A stretch of 64,000 bases of DNA from Acetatifactor muris (GTDB lineage Bacteria; Bacillota; Clostridia; Lachnospirales; Lachnospiraceae), in the NCBI RefSeq assembly GCF_024623325.1, contig NZ_JANJZD010000018.1, positions 58,676 to 122,675 on the forward strand, in the 5' to 3' direction. The notes beneath the pieces are model-generated. The model made no database searches and was not told where the DNA came from. It saw only the letters and a program-made list of their open reading frames with translations. This document shows, one piece after another, positions 5,262 to 14,382 of this stretch. Position 1 is the stretch's first letter, and every line of letters begins with the position of its first letter. The position numbers and the translations under genes were made by a program.

Positions 5262-7272
5262 GTAAGCTCCCTGCCTGGAACACAACTGTAGAAACTGCCC
5301 ATGCCAGAACAATCTGAAATACAATCATCTTCCCGGTAAATTTCCAGGAACCGCTTTCTTTCTTAATCGTGGCTACCGTTGCCACACAGGGTACATACAG
5401 CAGGCAGAACAGCATCAGACAGTAGGCATTCAAAGGACCGAATGCCGGATTGATTTTGTGAATATTCTCCACAATAGCTGCCACACCTGTGTCGGAATTG
5501 GCATTTGCCACCCCGAACAATACGGAAAAGCTGGATACTACCACTTCCTTAGCCGAGATTCCCGAAAGCAGCGCCACGGCAATCTGCCACATGCCAAGTC
5601 CCGCCGGAGCAAGCACAGGCACCAGCACCCGTCCCAGCATTGCGCCGAAGCTGTCCGCCGGATTCTCCACAATGCCTGTTATGCCGAAATTCAGTACAAA
5701 CCAGATCACTATGGATGCGATAAAAATCGTTGTCCCGGCTTTCGTGAGATAATCCTTCAGCTTATTCCAGACATAGATTCGAATGGTTCTGGCATTGGGT
5801 CTCTTATACTCCGGCAGCTCTATCAGAAGAGAATCGTTGATTTTCCCCTTTTCCAGGCGGTTCGCCACAAGCGCTGCAAGAATGGCAGTCACCATTCCCG
5901 CCACATACATGGAAAACGCTGTCAGCGCCGCTGTATTCGGAAAAAACATGTCGGAAAGCAGCACATACACCGGCAGTCTGGCAGAACAGGACATAAACGG
6001 CGTCACCAGCATGGTCCTGCGGCGGTCATGCTCTGTCTCCAGTGCCCTTGCGGCCATAATGGCAGGCACCGTACAGCCAAACCCCAGTATCATAGGCAGA
6101 AAGGCTTTTCCTGAGAGACCTACTTTCCCCATAACAGAATCCATCACATAGGCGACCCTTGCCATATAACCGCTGTCCTCCAGAATCGCCAGCGCCAGGA
6201 ACAGAATGAAAATGTTGGGGATAAAAGTGAGAATTCCGCCCACACCTGTTATAATGCCATCCACCATCAGCGACTTCAGCCAATCGGTCACTTTCAGACT
6301 TTCCAGCAGAACGGCAGCGCCGCCGGACACAGAGTCAAGACCGATTTCAAAAGCGCCCTTCAGGATATCTCCCACTGTAAAGGTAAGGAAAAAGACAAAA
6401 CACATAATCAGCAGAAAGATTGGAATCCCCCATACCGGATGGGTCAGCAGTCTGTCAATCCTGTCCGTGGAAGCAGCTTTTTTATTCTTATAAAACAGAA
6501 TTTCCTTTACCACTTTCTCAATATATGTATATTTGCACTGAATAATTTCCTTCTCGTAACTTCTGTCCACCACATGAACCACAGAAATGGGGTGTTCCTT
6601 TTTTACCTCCTCATCATCTTCCAGAAGTTTGATGGCATGCCAGCGGGCGGAAGAATGACTGGGATAATTCTCCTGCATCATGGTTTCCAGCGTGGTAATT
6701 TTCTCTTCTATCTCCGGAGGATAATCCAGTATATAATCCTCCATCCCTTCCTCACAGTGGTGAATCACCGCATGGAGTAAAATGTCAAGTCCTGTGCGTC
6801 TGGCCGCAGATACAGGAACCACAGGAATATCTCCCAGCATTTCAGGCAGACGATGCATGTCAAGCTCCATTCCCCGCTCTTCCACCACATCCATCATGTT
6901 CAATGCCAGCACAATGGGCTTTCCAAGCTCCAGAAGCTGCAGTGTCAGGTAAAGGTTGCGCTCCAGGGAGGAGGCATCCACCACGTTGATAATGGCATCG
7001 ATATCGTCATCCATGGCACACTGTCTCGTAACTTTTTCCTCAATGGTGTAGCAGGTCAGCGAATAAATCCCCGGAGTATCTATCAGTGTGATTTCCGCAT
7101 CCTCATAGCTGGTGGTTCCTTCCACACGTTCCACAGTGACGCCCGGCCAGTTCGCCACCTTGAGCCGGGAGCCGGTCAATGCGTTGAACAATGTGGTCTT
7201 GCCGCAATTAGGATTACCGATACAGGCAACATTAATCTGTCTCTTTACTTTATCATTTGTATTGCGGTTCAC
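5251..7272 (-). CDS. feoB: Ferrous iron transporter FeoB
   Basis: 673 residues from a GTG that overlaps the feoA stop (GTGA), so the two are translationally coupled. The N-terminal G domain has G1 GNPNCGKTT (residue 19), G3 DTPG (65-68) and G4 NMMD; a helical guanine-dissociation-inhibitor-like segment follows. The C-terminal membrane part contains the paired gate regions, including GFGCTVPAIMAAR and PFMSCSARLPVY with the conserved Cys residues, and ends with several helices. FeoB takes up Fe(II) in anaerobes. The protein is full length. I saw no obvious Fur box at the promoter. Confidence 0.97.
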   Translation of the reverse strand: MNRNTNDKVKRQINVACIGNPNCGKTTLFNALTGSRLKVANWPGVTVERVEGTTSYEDAEITLIDTPGIYSLTCYTIEEKVTRQCAMDDDIDAIINVVDASSLERNLYLTLQLLELGKPIVLALNMMDVVEERGMELDMHRLPEMLGDIPVVPVSAARRTGLDILLHAVIHHCEEGMEDYILDYPPEIEEKITTLETMMQENYPSHSSARWHAIKLLEDDEEVKKEHPISVVHVVDRSYEKEIIQCKYTYIEKVVKEILFYKNKKAASTDRIDRLLTHPVWGIPIFLLIMCFVFFLTFTVGDILKGAFEIGLDSVSGGAAVLLESLKVTDWLKSLMVDGIITGVGGILTFIPNIFILFLALAILEDSGYMARVAYVMDSVMGKVGLSGKAFLPMILGFGCTVPAIMAARALETEHDRRRTMLVTPFMSCSARLPVYVLLSDMFFPNTAALTAFSMYVAGMVTAILAALVANRLEKGKINDSLLIELPEYKRPNARTIRIYVWNKLKDYLTKAGTTIFIASIVIWFVLNFGITGIVENPADSFGAMLGRVLVPVLAPAGLGMWQIAVALLSGISAKEVVVSSFSVLFGVANANSDTGVAAIVENIHKINPAFGPLNAYCLMLFCLLYVPCVATVATIKKESGSWKFTGKMIVFQIVLAWAVSTVVFQAGSLLTG

Positions 7273-7526
7273 GAATTCCGGCCTCCTTCTGCTTCCTTAT
7301 TCCCGCCGGCATCGCTGATTTCGATACTGGACGAGATATGCTTTCCCAGAGCAAGCCGGGTACCCCGTACCTGTACAATCAGCGCACCGTGCTTTTTCCT
7401 GTTCAGTATATTCACAATTGTTCCGTCATTCAGGCCCAGCGCCTGGAGCCGTCTGGTGATGGCCGGCTCCACATACAATCCTTCAATGCAATAACTTCGG
7501 CCTTTTTGTGCCTCATAAAGCGTCAT
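7269..7526 (-). CDS. feoA: FeoA-domain iron transport accessory protein
   Basis: 85 residues with the SH3-like FeoA fold: ITRRLQALGLNDGTIVNILNRKKHGALIVQVRG-type core (the RRLQALGL turn and the GALIVQVRG strand), followed by LALGKHISSSIEI. FeoA is a small cytoplasmic partner needed for full FeoB activity. It is the first gene of the feoAB operon and overlaps feoB. The ATG at 7526 has AAAGGAAGG upstream. Confidence 0.92.
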   Translation of the reverse strand: MTLYEAQKGRSYCIEGLYVEPAITRRLQALGLNDGTIVNILNRKKHGALIVQVRGTRLALGKHISSSIEISDAGGNKEAEGGRNS

Positions 7527-7564
7527 TCTTATCAGCCTTCCTTTTTCCTCTTATAAACAGACCT

Positions 7565-7593
7565 ATTATAATCCAATCTGTTACTGTAGTCAA
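7565..7593 (-). promoter_or_regulatory. Promoter of feoAB
   Basis: On the minus strand, TTGACT (7593-7588), a 17-bp spacer and TATAAT (7570-7565), about 40 bp before the feoA start. It lies just after the end of the upstream cyclo-ligase gene, so feoAB forms its own transcription unit. Confidence 0.75.
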
Positions 7594-7613
7594 TTATCTC
7601 ACCTGACTGTCAC

Positions 7614-8198
7614 TTACACACAAATCACCTGATACGGTCTTATATCTGTCTTCTCTGCCGGCAATGTATCTGTCATCTGACAGCGATATCCAACCGCTAT
7701 CGCGCGCTGCTGCAGCCCGGGCTTATCCTCCAGAAATCTGTCATAAAACCCTTTGCCATATCCAATTCTGTTTCGATACCTGTCAAAGGCCACACCGGGC
7801 ATAAGCAGCAGCGTCCGTTCTGCCTCTTCCTGCGAATACACATATTCTTCGGAGTCTCCCGCGGGCTCCGGAATTCCCCGATAGCCTGTTTCAAGCTCTG
7901 TCAGACCGGTAATCCGGTAAAAGCACATTTCCGGATGCTTCTTCCCGGAAAGTACCTTCGGCACATACACTTTTTTACCTGCCTTCAGCGCCTCCTCCAG
8001 AATTCCCCGGGTGCTGATCTCACTTCCATAACTGACAAAGCACAGAATCTGTTCCGCCCGGTAAAACCACTGATGTCCCAGAATTCTCTCCGTCAGCAAA
8101 AGAGAAGCTTTCTCACGCTCCTGTTTGCTCAGATTATCTCTGCTGTTTAAAACCGCTTTTCGGATTTCCCTTTTATTCCTCTTTATTCCGTCTTCCAT
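7614..8198 (-). CDS. 5-formyltetrahydrofolate cyclo-ligase
   Basis: 194 residues from the ATG at 8198; an in-frame start at 8240 exists but lies deep inside the upstream gene. The N-terminal KREIRKAVLNSRD helix and the C-terminal GYGKGFYDRFL motif are typical of MTHFS (YgfA/YqgN), which converts 5-formyl-THF to 5,10-methenyl-THF with ATP. MPGVAFDRYRNRIGYG is the expected substrate loop. The start overlaps the end of the DUF896 gene by 26 bp, so the two are co-transcribed. Confidence 0.93.
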   Translation of the reverse strand: MEDGIKRNKREIRKAVLNSRDNLSKQEREKASLLLTERILGHQWFYRAEQILCFVSYGSEISTRGILEEALKAGKKVYVPKVLSGKKHPEMCFYRITGLTELETGYRGIPEPAGDSEEYVYSQEEAERTLLLMPGVAFDRYRNRIGYGKGFYDRFLEDKPGLQQRAIAVGYRCQMTDTLPAEKTDIRPYQVICV

Positions 8199-8400
8199 AT
8201 TTTTCACCAAGATTTTCTCTGGATCCATCAGGCCGTTCAATGGTAAGGTTATTCAGCTGCCCCCGCAGGTTTGCCCGGATACTGGCCACATATTCCTTCC
8301 GCAGAATCGCCTGCTCCTCTTTTTCCGCTTCATTCAATCCCTCTTCCTGAGATTTATGATACAACTCGTTAATCCGCGCAATTCTTTCATCCATATTCAT
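8173..8400 (-). CDS. DUF896 (YnzC-like) small protein
   Basis: 75 residues. The N-terminal helical pair MDERIARINELYHKSQEEG and the turn LNEAEKEEQAILRKEY are the DUF896 signature, followed by ANLRGQLNNLTIERPDG. These short cytoplasmic proteins are common in Firmicutes and in Bacillus have been linked to SOS-related regulation; the molecular function is unknown. It is first in an operon with the cyclo-ligase. Confidence 0.88.
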   Translation of the reverse strand: MNMDERIARINELYHKSQEEGLNEAEKEEQAILRKEYVASIRANLRGQLNNLTIERPDGSRENLGEKYGRRNKEE

Positions 8401-8457
8401 AATATTGTCCCCGTTTCTTTTTATAAAAAAGCCGCTGTCCTTTTGGCAGGGTAAACT

Positions 8458-10125
8458 TCAGCTTCCGGACAATTCTCCCGCAACAGCCTCCGCCACCCGT
8501 ATACCGTCCGCGGCGGCAGAGACAATTCCTCCTGCATATCCGGCACCCTCCCCACAGGGATATAGACCTCTGATCTCTGACTGCAGGGTATCGTCCCGCA
8601 GGATTCTCACCGGGGAAGACGTCCTGCTTTCCACTCCTGACAGACAGACATCCGGCCTGTTGAATCCTGTAATCTGTCTGCCGAAAGCTTCCATACCATC
8701 TATGATTGCCTGATTACAGAATTCCGGGAGAATGCGGCTTACATCTGCCCATTGGTACAGTCCCCTGCTCTGAGGTATCACTTCCCCTGTTCTGTGCTTT
8801 TCGTTTTTTTCCGTGCAATTGGGGCGTGTAACATCCGCTTTTTCATTTCTTCCCTCTACCTGACGCTTAAAATCTGAATATCGCTGTACCGGAATTTTCC
8901 CCTGTCCCAGGGCATACGCCTTTTCCTCCAGCTCTCTCTGAAATGCGATTCCCGCCAGCGGTCCTTCGGCGCCGAAATCCTCCGGCGTCACCGTCACGAT
9001 AATGGCGCTGTTGGCATTTTCACCGTCACGTCCGCTATAGCTCATTCCATTCACCGCCAGCCGGCCCTCTTCGGAGGAGGCATTCACCACATAGCCGCCG
9101 GGACACATGCAGAAAGAATACACGCCTCTGCCGTTCCCGGCTTTTGCTGCCACCTTATAAGGCGCCGCTCCCAGTTCCCCCGGCGCTGCCACAGCATACT
9201 GACTCAGATTAATCACAGCCTGAGGGTGTTCCGCTCTGAGTCCAACGGCAAAGGCTTTCGCCTCCATGGGAACATTTTTGTCATAAAGCATGAAAAAGGT
9301 ATCTCTCGCACTGTGACCGATGGCCAGAACCAGCGGCCCACAGGTCAACTTCTCCCCGTTTTCCAGAATGACGCCTGTCACACGCCCCTGTTCCACACAG
9401 ATATCTGTCATTGGGCTTTCAAAATGTACCTGTCCGCCCAGGCGGACGATTTCTTCCCGCATAGCCCTGACCACATTGCAGAGCACATCCGTCCCCACAT
9501 GTGGTTTTGCTTCATAGAGAATCTTTTTTTCGGCGCCGAACTTCACAAGTGTCTCCAGTACAATCCGGATTCTGCCTTCTCTGTCCTTTACCAGGGTATT
9601 CAGCTTTCCGTCAGAAAAAGCGCCTGCCCCGCCTTCCCCAAACTGCACATTGGAATCCGGATTTAATTTCCCGCCAGCCCAGAAGGCCTCCACATCCCGC
9701 TGCCGCTCCTCCACACATTTGCCCCGTTCCAGAAGAACGGGACGGTAACCGTGCAGCGCGAGAAAATAACCGCAGAACAGTCCGGCGGGACCTGTCCCTA
9801 CAATCACAGGAGGGCAGGTCTCTGTCTCAGGAAAACGCATCGGCGCACAGGCTTTCCCGGGAAACCTGTAAATGAATTTCGGCGCTCTGCACACCTGATT
9901 TTCTTTTCCCCGGAATCCGCGCAATACTTTATCTTCGCTTCTGACCGCCACATCCAGTGTATAAGTATAAAAGATTTCCGGCTTTTTCCTGGCATCTATC
10001 GACCTTCGGACAATCTCCATTCCCACAATATCCGACTCGGGAATCCGTAATATCCCCGCCGCTTTTTTTCGCAGGGCTGTCTCCGAATGTCCTGGCCGTA
10101 TCTTTATCTGATTGACTCTGAGCAT
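8458..10125 (-). CDS. FAD-dependent dehydrogenase, COG2509 type
   Basis: 555 residues. A small N-terminal domain (1-100, MLRVNQIKIRPGHSE) precedes a dinucleotide-binding fold with VIVGTGPAGLF (about 107) and ERGKCVEERQRDVEAFW. Further on are FGEGGAGAFSDGKL, LAIGHSARDTF and the C-terminal FAD block LYPCGEGAGYAGGIVSAAADGIRVAE. These are the hallmarks of the uncharacterised FAD-dependent dehydrogenases of Firmicutes (COG2509). The substrate is unknown. The start overlaps the end of the next flavoprotein gene (10104-11393) by 22 bp, so the two are coupled. Confidence 0.85.
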   Translation of the reverse strand: MLRVNQIKIRPGHSETALRKKAAGILRIPESDIVGMEIVRRSIDARKKPEIFYTYTLDVAVRSEDKVLRGFRGKENQVCRAPKFIYRFPGKACAPMRFPETETCPPVIVGTGPAGLFCGYFLALHGYRPVLLERGKCVEERQRDVEAFWAGGKLNPDSNVQFGEGGAGAFSDGKLNTLVKDREGRIRIVLETLVKFGAEKKILYEAKPHVGTDVLCNVVRAMREEIVRLGGQVHFESPMTDICVEQGRVTGVILENGEKLTCGPLVLAIGHSARDTFFMLYDKNVPMEAKAFAVGLRAEHPQAVINLSQYAVAAPGELGAAPYKVAAKAGNGRGVYSFCMCPGGYVVNASSEEGRLAVNGMSYSGRDGENANSAIIVTVTPEDFGAEGPLAGIAFQRELEEKAYALGQGKIPVQRYSDFKRQVEGRNEKADVTRPNCTEKNEKHRTGEVIPQSRGLYQWADVSRILPEFCNQAIIDGMEAFGRQITGFNRPDVCLSGVESRTSSPVRILRDDTLQSEIRGLYPCGEGAGYAGGIVSAAADGIRVAEAVAGELSGS

Positions 10126-11393
10126 GAATCTGTCCCCTCGTTTTCCCGCATATCCTTTTCCATGCGCCTGTCATCACCTGCGGCGGCGCTTCCCGCCAGA
10201 TATCCGCTGCACCAGGCCCACTGCAGATTATATCCCCCGCATTTTCCGTCCACATCCAGCATCTCTCCGGCCAGATAAATCCCGGATGCCTTTTTCGATT
10301 CCAGCTGCTCCGTCAACTCGTCCAGCGGCACTCCCCCGGCACATACCTGCGCGTTGTCATAAGAATTGCTCCCCGTCACCTGAAGCTTCCAGTGTCTGCA
10401 AAGCTCATAGACCCGGCGCACTTTTTTCCTGTCTGCGGCCGCCACAGGTTCCGTGGCCTTCAGCCCTGCCAGCCGGATAAAAAGCATCATCAGTTTCTTG
10501 TGAAGCATTCCCGTGAAAAATTCTTCCACTGTTCGATTCTTCTGTAAGAAAGCTCTGTCCCCGCAGACAGTCTCAAAAGATTCCCGGGTTTCGTCCGGCA
10601 GGAAATCAATGACCAGCTCCACTTCCCGTTCTTCCTTTAATATGTAATTTACCACCCGGCTGAGCTGAAACACAGGAATTCCGGAAACGCCGTAATCCGT
10701 CAGCTGCAGTTCTCCTCTTTCCCGTGCCTGTACTTTTCCCCGCCGTAACACAGTCACCAAAGCATCTGTCCTGACTCCGGACACCGATTTCAGATAGTTT
10801 TCTCTGCATTTCAGCTGCACAAGTGCCGGAACCGTGGGAATGATGCTGTGCCCCAGCCGTTGCGCCAGCAGATAACCGCTGCCGTCAGACCCAGTCTTAG
10901 GCGCAGCGCTTCCTCCGCAGGCAAGAATGACACGGTCAAAGGAAAAAATTTCTCCGCCTCCCCGCACACATTTTCTGTCTCCGGGAGATATCTCAATTTC
11001 TTCCGCTTTACATCCAGTGACAAATGTGACTTCCAGAGCCTTTGCCTCATAGCGCAGCACATCCAGCACCGCGGAAGCCTGCTCACTTACGGGATACAAA
11101 TATCCGTTTTTGCTTTTCAGCATCAGGCCGATTCCTGTGAAAAAAGCCTTTGTCTCCGCTGTGCCGAAACGTTTCAGACAGCCCTCCAGGAAATCCGGAT
11201 GCCCTGTGTAATACTTGTCCAGACTCAGATTCTCATTCCCCAGATTACACTTTCCGTTTCCGGTAGCCAAAAGCTTCTTTCCCGGTCTGTCGTTTCTCTC
11301 TATCAGTGTAACCTGCGCACCCCTGCCTGCCGCCGCAATGGCCGCCGTCAATCCGGCGGCCCCTCCGCCGATAATTCCAACCGAATATCCCAT
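10104..11393 (-). CDS. BaiN/HI0933-type NAD(P)/FAD-dependent oxidoreductase
   Basis: 429 residues from an ATG with GAGGAGACGG upstream. GIIGGGAAGLTAAIAAAGRG (N-terminal GxGxxG), LLATGNGKCNLGN, ILACGGSAAPKTGSDGSGY and the C-terminal EMLDVDGKCGGYNLQWAW are the fingerprints of the HI0933 flavoprotein family (COG2081). BaiN in bile-acid-converting clostridia belongs here, but family members are widespread and the substrate cannot be told from sequence. It overlaps and precedes the COG2509 flavoprotein gene. Confidence 0.88.
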   Translation of the reverse strand: MGYSVGIIGGGAAGLTAAIAAAGRGAQVTLIERNDRPGKKLLATGNGKCNLGNENLSLDKYYTGHPDFLEGCLKRFGTAETKAFFTGIGLMLKSKNGYLYPVSEQASAVLDVLRYEAKALEVTFVTGCKAEEIEISPGDRKCVRGGGEIFSFDRVILACGGSAAPKTGSDGSGYLLAQRLGHSIIPTVPALVQLKCRENYLKSVSGVRTDALVTVLRRGKVQARERGELQLTDYGVSGIPVFQLSRVVNYILKEEREVELVIDFLPDETRESFETVCGDRAFLQKNRTVEEFFTGMLHKKLMMLFIRLAGLKATEPVAAADRKKVRRVYELCRHWKLQVTGSNSYDNAQVCAGGVPLDELTEQLESKKASGIYLAGEMLDVDGKCGGYNLQWAWCSGYLAGSAAAGDDRRMEKDMRENEGTDSCSESIR

Positions 11394-11417
11394 ATCCGTC
11401 TCCTCAGGTAAATGTCT

Positions 11418-12146
11418 TCAGCTGGAGTAATTCTCCAGAAAGCTGTACAATTTTTCTTCGTTCTCTATCCACATCATTTCCATGATATCCTGCTGAAGCT
11501 TTTCCGGCAGCGTGTCCAGCCGGATATCCGTCTCAATATATACAGTCTTCATATCCTCCAGATAGACAATCACATTATTGTCATAAACCGCCAGATAAAA
11601 GCTGCTGCTTGGCTGTACAAATTTATAATTCATCTGTACTACAACACGCTCTCTGGAAAAAGCAAGGACCTCCAGACTTACAAATCCGCGCTCCATTTCG
11701 GTCAGTGGCGGAAACGCCTCATATACTTCCATGGCCTGAAGAAACTGTTCTCTGTTCATCCCCACATATTTATCCGGCAGCCGCCAGATCGTTTCCACCA
11801 CCGTATGGTTGAGGATATCCGTTTCCTCCAGAACGTACTCCGTGTCCACGCAGAGTGTCTCAGGAAAAAGCAGAACTTCTTCTGCCTCCGCTTCTTCCCC
11901 GCTTTCTTCCGACACAATTCCATAATCAAAACTGTCATCCATCATGGATTCCGGTTCCCCGGATTCCTGCTCCTCCTGCTCCGTCGGAACTGTCTGCTCC
12001 GAAACCGGTTCTCCCGCAGAGCTGCTTTCCCCGCCCTGTTCTCCGGGATTAAAAAAATGAGAGGATTCCACACCCGCATAGAACCCAAGCCCCAGTAACA
12101 ATAAGGGACATAAAACAAATAAGCTGATACCTTTCAGGATTTTCAT
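11418..12146 (-). CDS. Membrane-anchored protein with a BofC-like C-terminus
   Basis: 242 residues from ATG 12146 (GGGGG box; a GTG at 12158 is possible). Residues 1-25 form a signal anchor (KGISLFVLCPLLLLGLGFYAG). Residues 30-85 are an acidic Ser/Glu/Pro-rich linker. The C-terminal part (about 100-242) has YLAVYDNNVIVYLEDMK, ETDIRLDTLPEKLQQ and IENEEKLYSFLENYSS, which resembles the C-terminal domain of BofC, an intermembrane forespore protein that restrains SpoIVB. If so, it is exported and works in sporulation. The assignment rests on the last 60 residues only. Confidence 0.5.
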   Translation of the reverse strand: MKILKGISLFVLCPLLLLGLGFYAGVESSHFFNPGEQGGESSSAGEPVSEQTVPTEQEEQESGEPESMMDDSFDYGIVSEESGEEAEAEEVLLFPETLCVDTEYVLEETDILNHTVVETIWRLPDKYVGMNREQFLQAMEVYEAFPPLTEMERGFVSLEVLAFSRERVVVQMNYKFVQPSSSFYLAVYDNNVIVYLEDMKTVYIETDIRLDTLPEKLQQDIMEMMWIENEEKLYSFLENYSS

Positions 12147-12253
12147 GCCAACCCCCACAACAATTTCCGACAGGAATTGTATCTTTCCTTATACTTTGGA
12201 GTTTCCTTCCATCGTAGTATCAGCTTTTTTATATTCGTTTATACAGGTAAATA

Positions 12254-13858
12254 TCAAAAAATATGGAACAATTGTCCTGCCTTTTCAATCAGGCGTCCCC
12301 CCGGAATTGCTTCCAGTTCATGTTCCTTAAAGTTGCGAAGTACCAGCAAAAGTATCCAGTATATAACTGTGCTGACCGCAAAACCTGTCAGCAGCGTCCC
12401 GAGACTGCCCAGGTAGGGGGACAGAGTTCTGCCCAGAAGCATGCTGACCAGTCCTGATGCACCTCCTGCTCCCAGGGGAACAATCAGGATGCCGAGCCAG
12501 TCGGCCTGTGTCCGCAGCTGCCTGTAGGCAAACAGCCCCAGCACAACACAGAGCACTGCCATTCCGGCCATTCCCCCATATACAAGAGCCAGGATACCCA
12601 CTTTGCTCACTCGAATCAAAACCAGCGAAAAAATGATAAAGATGATATCTCCCGTTCCCACGGCTCCCAGCACCAGATACTTCTTCCCCGTAATCTGCAG
12701 AAAACGGCCAAAATAGCAGGCCAGTGCCGTGAACAGCACCAGCGTCGACCCGCCTGCAAACATCTTCTGCACAAGTCCTTCATTTTCAGGACACAGAAGC
12801 CCTGCCAGCTGTTCTCCCATAAAAGCCAGGAACACGGAACTGAAAATTCCATGTATCAGACAGATGTGTACCCCGCTCTGAAAAACCTTCTTCGCGAACC
12901 GGTTTTCTCCGCTTCTGAGACAGGTAAAGATTCTTGCCGTAACCGGAAGAGACACAGCAGATATCAGACATACTATGATTCCGCAGATTGCCAGATATTT
13001 TCCCGCATACAATCCGTATTCCAGAGCCGCCGCATTTTCATCTTCCGCTGCTCTGACAAAGAAAATCAGCCCTGCCGCAAGGGGAACAGCCTCCAGTACT
13101 CCCGTCACAAGCATCGGCCATCTGCTTACATACAGATATCTGACACTGTCAAAAAAAGACTCTGCAGAATATCTTTCTTCCTGCCGGTTTCTCCTTTCCG
13201 CACGCTGACTGCCTCTGAAAATAACCGTCAGAAAGATAATGATAAAAATCTCGGCAAGACAGACGGCAATGGCGATTCCCGCGCCGCTGTACATAAAAGT
13301 AAAATTCTCCTGCATCAGCAGATTGCTCACCTTTTCACCATGATTTTTCATCATTCCGGAAAACATCAGTCCAAAACCCAGAATAAAAATCTGCCGCAGA
13401 ATTCCGGAAATTGCCCTGGGAAGTTCCGAACCGTCCCCCTGAAAGTATCCCAGAAGCACGGCGCTGACGGTTCTCAGCAATATAATGGGCGAGAGCACTC
13501 TGAGAATAAATGTACTGTAACGGATGTCAAATATTCCCTCCGCAATATTTCCCGCAAAAAAAAGCAGAATCAGACTTCCTGTCAGCCCCAGAGCAATCTG
13601 AAAAAACATAGTGTTTCTGCGCAGTGTTCCGATATTGCCGTACTGTCCCCTGTTCTTTCTGCCCCGCAGCAGCCGTCCCAGCGTATCGGACAGATTTCCG
13701 CTCACTGCAGTCCACACCAGTGCATAAACTTCCACCGCCACCGCCACATAGGCAATTCCTTTATTTCCAGTCAGCTGTCCTGCGATTAATATCGTAATCA
13801 GCGTCAGTATATTGGTAACTTCTTCCGCCTGCCGTCGCTTTACCTCTCCATGGTTCAT
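12254..13858 (-). CDS. MOP-superfamily flippase-like membrane protein (SpoVB/MATE type)
   Basis: 534 residues with about 12-14 hydrophobic helices and no signal peptide. GNLSDTLGRLLRGRKNRGQYGN (loop after helix 2), YFQGDGSELPRAISGILRQIF and FARRFLQITGKK-like loops are consistent with MATE/polysaccharide-flippase proteins. SpoVB-like lipid II or polysaccharide flippases of clostridia look like this, and the neighbouring sporulation genes support such a role, but drug export cannot be excluded. It lies 21 bp downstream of ybeY on the same strand. Confidence 0.7.
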   Translation of the reverse strand: MNHGEVKRRQAEEVTNILTLITILIAGQLTGNKGIAYVAVAVEVYALVWTAVSGNLSDTLGRLLRGRKNRGQYGNIGTLRRNTMFFQIALGLTGSLILLFFAGNIAEGIFDIRYSTFILRVLSPIILLRTVSAVLLGYFQGDGSELPRAISGILRQIFILGFGLMFSGMMKNHGEKVSNLLMQENFTFMYSGAGIAIAVCLAEIFIIIFLTVIFRGSQRAERRNRQEERYSAESFFDSVRYLYVSRWPMLVTGVLEAVPLAAGLIFFVRAAEDENAAALEYGLYAGKYLAICGIIVCLISAVSLPVTARIFTCLRSGENRFAKKVFQSGVHICLIHGIFSSVFLAFMGEQLAGLLCPENEGLVQKMFAGGSTLVLFTALACYFGRFLQITGKKYLVLGAVGTGDIIFIIFSLVLIRVSKVGILALVYGGMAGMAVLCVVLGLFAYRQLRTQADWLGILIVPLGAGGASGLVSMLLGRTLSPYLGSLGTLLTGFAVSTVIYWILLLVLRNFKEHELEAIPGGRLIEKAGQLFHIF

Positions 13859-13879
13859 CTGCTGTTCCTCAGTTTCATC

Positions 13880-14380
13880 TTAATCCCGCGTAATATCCAG
13901 GCCTGTCAGTATTTCTTCCTGCTTTCGTTCCATGACCATCCGCTCTGTCTCTTCCATATGATCATAGCCGCATAAATGCAGCATACTATGTGCCAGCAGA
14001 AAAGCAAACTCTCTTCTGACACTGTGGCCATAGCTTTCCGCCTGTTCATACACCTTGTCCACGGAAATCATAATATCTCCCAGCACCAGCTCTCCGCTCT
14101 CCGGGTCAAAGTAATCCGCCTCCGCGTCCTCGTCAATGTCGAAAACACCGCTCTTCTGAAAGTCCACATTCGGAAAAGAAAGCACATCCGTCTCCCTGTC
14201 CACGCCCCTGTACTCCCTGTTCAGCGCATGTATTCCCTCATTATCTGTCAGAATGACATTGATCTGTACTTCATAAGGGCAGCTTTCCTCTTCCAGCACC
14301 GCGCTGCAGACAAGGTTTGCCGTTTCCTCTGCCGAAAACGGAAGACTTTGTTCCGTCTCTTTCTCTACGTATAAATGCAT
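13880..14380 (-). CDS. ybeY: Endoribonuclease YbeY
   Basis: 166 residues. The metal-binding motif HSMLHLCGYDH (H-x3-H-x5-H) near residue 135 and LNREYRGVDRETDVLSFP are diagnostic of YbeY (UPF0054), a zinc-dependent RNase needed for 16S rRNA 3'-end maturation and ribosome quality control. The start lies two bases after the phoH stop. In Bacillus the same neighbourhood (yqfC-yqfD-phoH-yqfF-ybeY) is found, but here yqfF is absent. Confidence 0.96.
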   Translation of the reverse strand: MHLYVEKETEQSLPFSAEETANLVCSAVLEEESCPYEVQINVILTDNEGIHALNREYRGVDRETDVLSFPNVDFQKSGVFDIDEDAEADYFDPESGELVLGDIMISVDKVYEQAESYGHSVRREFAFLLAHSMLHLCGYDHMEETERMVMERKQEEILTGLDITRD

Positions 14381-14382
14381 AC

